Source: JBKHXU01 sp046565865
GTDB taxonomy: Bacteria > Pseudomonadota > Gammaproteobacteria > Acidiferrobacterales > Sulfurifustaceae
Direction: 5' to 3'
DNA: 13,861 bases
Assembly (NCBI GenBank): GCA_046565865.1
Contig: JBKHXU010000243.1
Coordinates: 1 to 13,861, forward strand
Part shown: positions 12,437 to 13,861 of the stretch, piece by piece
Position numbering within the stretch: position 1 is the stretch's first letter
Layout: each line of letters opens with the position of its first letter
Notes under the pieces: model-generated
The model's input: only the letters and a program-made list of their open reading frames with translations
The model's database searches: none
What the model was told of the DNA's origin: nothing
Made by a program: the position numbers and the translations under genes

Positions 12437-13861
12437 CTAAGCCGATTCTAATATATCCGCAATGCCGCGCGGGCGATGGCGCAGGATGGATCGGTATATG
12501 CCCTCGGCGTCGAGCCCGCACTCGGCGAGCAGTTGTCGGGGGTCGCCGTGCTCAATGAAGTGATCCGGCAGTCCCAGATTGACGATGGGAATGCCGAGCC
12601 CCGCGCGCGCGAGGTATTCGTTGACCGCGCTGCCGGCGCCGCCCGCGACGGTGTTCTCTTCGACGGTGACGATGAGGTCATGCGCGCGCGCAACTCGCGC
12701 GATCAACGCTTCATCGAGCGGTTTGACGAAGCGCATATTGACCACGGTTGCATTGACCCGTTCGCCCGCCTCGATGGCGGCCCCGAGTACGCTGCCAAAC
12801 GAGAGGATCGCGATGCCGCTTCCCTCGCGGCGCACATCGGCGCGGCCGACCGGCAGCGCCTGCATCGTCGGGTTCGTTGCGGCGCCGGGACCACTCCCGC
12901 GCGGGTAGCGCACCGCCGCGGGACCGTTGTGGGTGAAGCCGGTGTAGAGCATCTGCCGGCATTCGTTTTCGTCCGACGCCGCCATGAGCAGCATGTTCGG
13001 CAGGCAACGCAGGAAACTCAGATCGAAGCTGCCGGCATGGGTCGCGCCGTCGGCGCCGACGAGCCCAGCGCGATCGATGGCGAACAGCACCGGCAGATTT
13101 TGCAGGCACACGTCATGGACCACCTGGTCGTAACCGCGCTGCAGGAACGTCGAATAGATCGCGACCACGGGCTTGAGGCCCTCGCACGCGAGGCCGGCGG
13201 CGAAGGTCACCGCGTGTTGCTCGGCGATGCCGACATCGAAGTAGCGGTCGGGAAAGCGCTTGGAAAATTCCACGAGCCCGGAACCCTCGCGCATCGCCGG
13301 GGTGATGCCGATCAAGCGCGCATCGAGCGCCGCCATGTCGCACAACCATTCGCCGAATACCTGGGTGTAGGTTTTCCCGGACGGCTTCTTCTCCATCTTG
13401 CCGGTGGCGGGATCGAACGGCGTCACGCCATGGTATACGCACGGGTCGCCCTCGGCCGGCTCGTAGCCCTTGCCCTTGCGCGTGACGACGTGCAGGAACC
13501 GCGGACCTTTCTGCAAGCGCAAATTTCGCAGCGTCTTGGTGAGCGTGGGTAAGTCATGGCCGTCAATCGGGCCGAAGTAGTTGAAGCCCATCTCCTCGAA
13601 CAGCGTGCTCGGCAGGATCATGCCCTTCATGTGCTCTTCGGCGCGGCGCGCGAGTTCCCACATCGGGCGAATGGTGGAGAGCACGGTCTTTGAGCCCTCG
13701 CGCATGCTGGAGTAGACCTTGCCCGAGAGGATGCGCGTTAAGTAGTTGCGCATGGCGCCGACGTTGGGCGAGATCGACATGTCGTTGTCGTTCAAAATTA
13801 CGAGCAGATCGGCGTCCATGTCGCCGGCGTTATTCAGCGCCTCGTACGCCATGCCGGCGGA
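12437..13861 (-). CDS. dxs: 1-deoxy-D-xylulose-5-phosphate synthase, C-terminal three quarters (cut by window edge)
   Basis: These are the last 474 residues of Dxs, the thiamine-diphosphate enzyme that joins pyruvate and glyceraldehyde 3-phosphate in the first step of the MEP isoprenoid pathway. The full enzyme is about 620 residues, so roughly 150 lie beyond the right edge. The reading frame is open to the window end (SAGMAYEALNNAG), and the Met at 13852 is internal rather than a start. Visible motifs are ILNDNDMSIS of the thiamine-diphosphate site, GFNYFGPIDGHD, ITPAMREGSGLVEFSKRFPDRYFDV, the catalytic Glu in IAEQHAVTFAAG and DRAGLVGADGATH. MRFVKPLDEAL and VTVEENTVAGGAGSAVNE lie in the C-terminal transketolase-like domain. 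Similarity to E. coli Dxs, from memory, is high throughout. The gene is followed at 37 bp by folE2. Confidence 0.96.
   Translation of the reverse strand, partial: SAGMAYEALNNAGDMDADLLVILNDNDMSISPNVGAMRNYLTRILSGKVYSSMREGSKTVLSTIRPMWELARRAEEHMKGMILPSTLFEEMGFNYFGPIDGHDLPTLTKTLRNLRLQKGPRFLHVVTRKGKGYEPAEGDPCVYHGVTPFDPATGKMEKKPSGKTYTQVFGEWLCDMAALDARLIGITPAMREGSGLVEFSKRFPDRYFDVGIAEQHAVTFAAGLACEGLKPVVAIYSTFLQRGYDQVVHDVCLQNLPVLFAIDRAGLVGADGATHAGSFDLSFLRCLPNMLLMAASDENECRQMLYTGFTHNGPAAVRYPRGSGPGAATNPTMQALPVGRADVRREGSGIAILSFGSVLGAAIEAGERVNATVVNMRFVKPLDEALIARVARAHDLIVTVEENTVAGGAGSAVNEYLARAGLGIPIVNLGLPDHFIEHGDPRQLLAECGLDAEGIYRSILRHRPRGIADILESA

Noticed and set aside
12434..12440. TTAGACT at the dxs stop codon, identical to the -10-like heptamer before ompR, as a folE2 promoter
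   Set aside because: It encodes the last residue and stop of dxs, has no -35 partner, and would give an ordinary rather than leaderless spacing to folE2. It is probably coincidence.
12476..13552. Long plus-strand open frame (358 codons) opposite dxs
   Set aside because: Dxs motifs occupy the other strand throughout, and this frame has no recognisable feature.

Overview
The window is GC-rich bacterial chromosome and most likely comes from a gammaproteobacterium. The strongest clues are several proteins that read like close relatives of E. coli housekeeping proteins: ProS, an OmpR/EnvZ pair, the fructokinase Mak and Dxs. I cannot name a genus. I see no tRNA, rRNA, CRISPR array, phage gene or transposase, and the whole stretch looks like ordinary chromosomal backbone. 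It holds thirteen protein genes, two of them cut by the window edges.

Layout, left to right. The 5' end of proS runs leftward off the window. Next, on the same strand, is a predicted secreted lipoprotein of the 5'-nucleotidase/metallophosphatase superfamily with altered active-site motifs. It diverges from an ompR-envZ type two-component operon on the plus strand, and the spacer between them carries a 15-bp palindrome and a GC-rich repeat hairpin. After envZ, a short convergent spacer holds an imperfect palindromic repeat. Then come leftward genes: a secreted DUF302 protein, and an operon of a sodium:solute symporter followed by a Mak-type ROK fructokinase, which suggests sodium-driven sugar uptake coupled to phosphorylation. 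A second, more diverged copy of the repeat lies upstream of the symporter gene.

A class I glutamine amidotransferase-like protein is then read leftward and a secreted retropepsin-like aspartic protease rightward. Their start codons are only 39 bp apart. The protease converges, across a hairpin, on a three-gene leftward operon: a soluble GAF-domain histidine kinase, then two stand-alone receiver proteins, with no DNA-binding output domain. The right end holds dxs (5' end outside the window) followed closely by folE2, linking isoprenoid precursor synthesis and GTP cyclohydrolase IB.

Nothing here stands out as an undescribed system. The points most worth a second look are the nucleotidase-family protein that lacks the usual catalytic His-Asp pair, the palindrome beside ompR, two candidate leaderless promoters, and the GAF kinase with two lone receivers.
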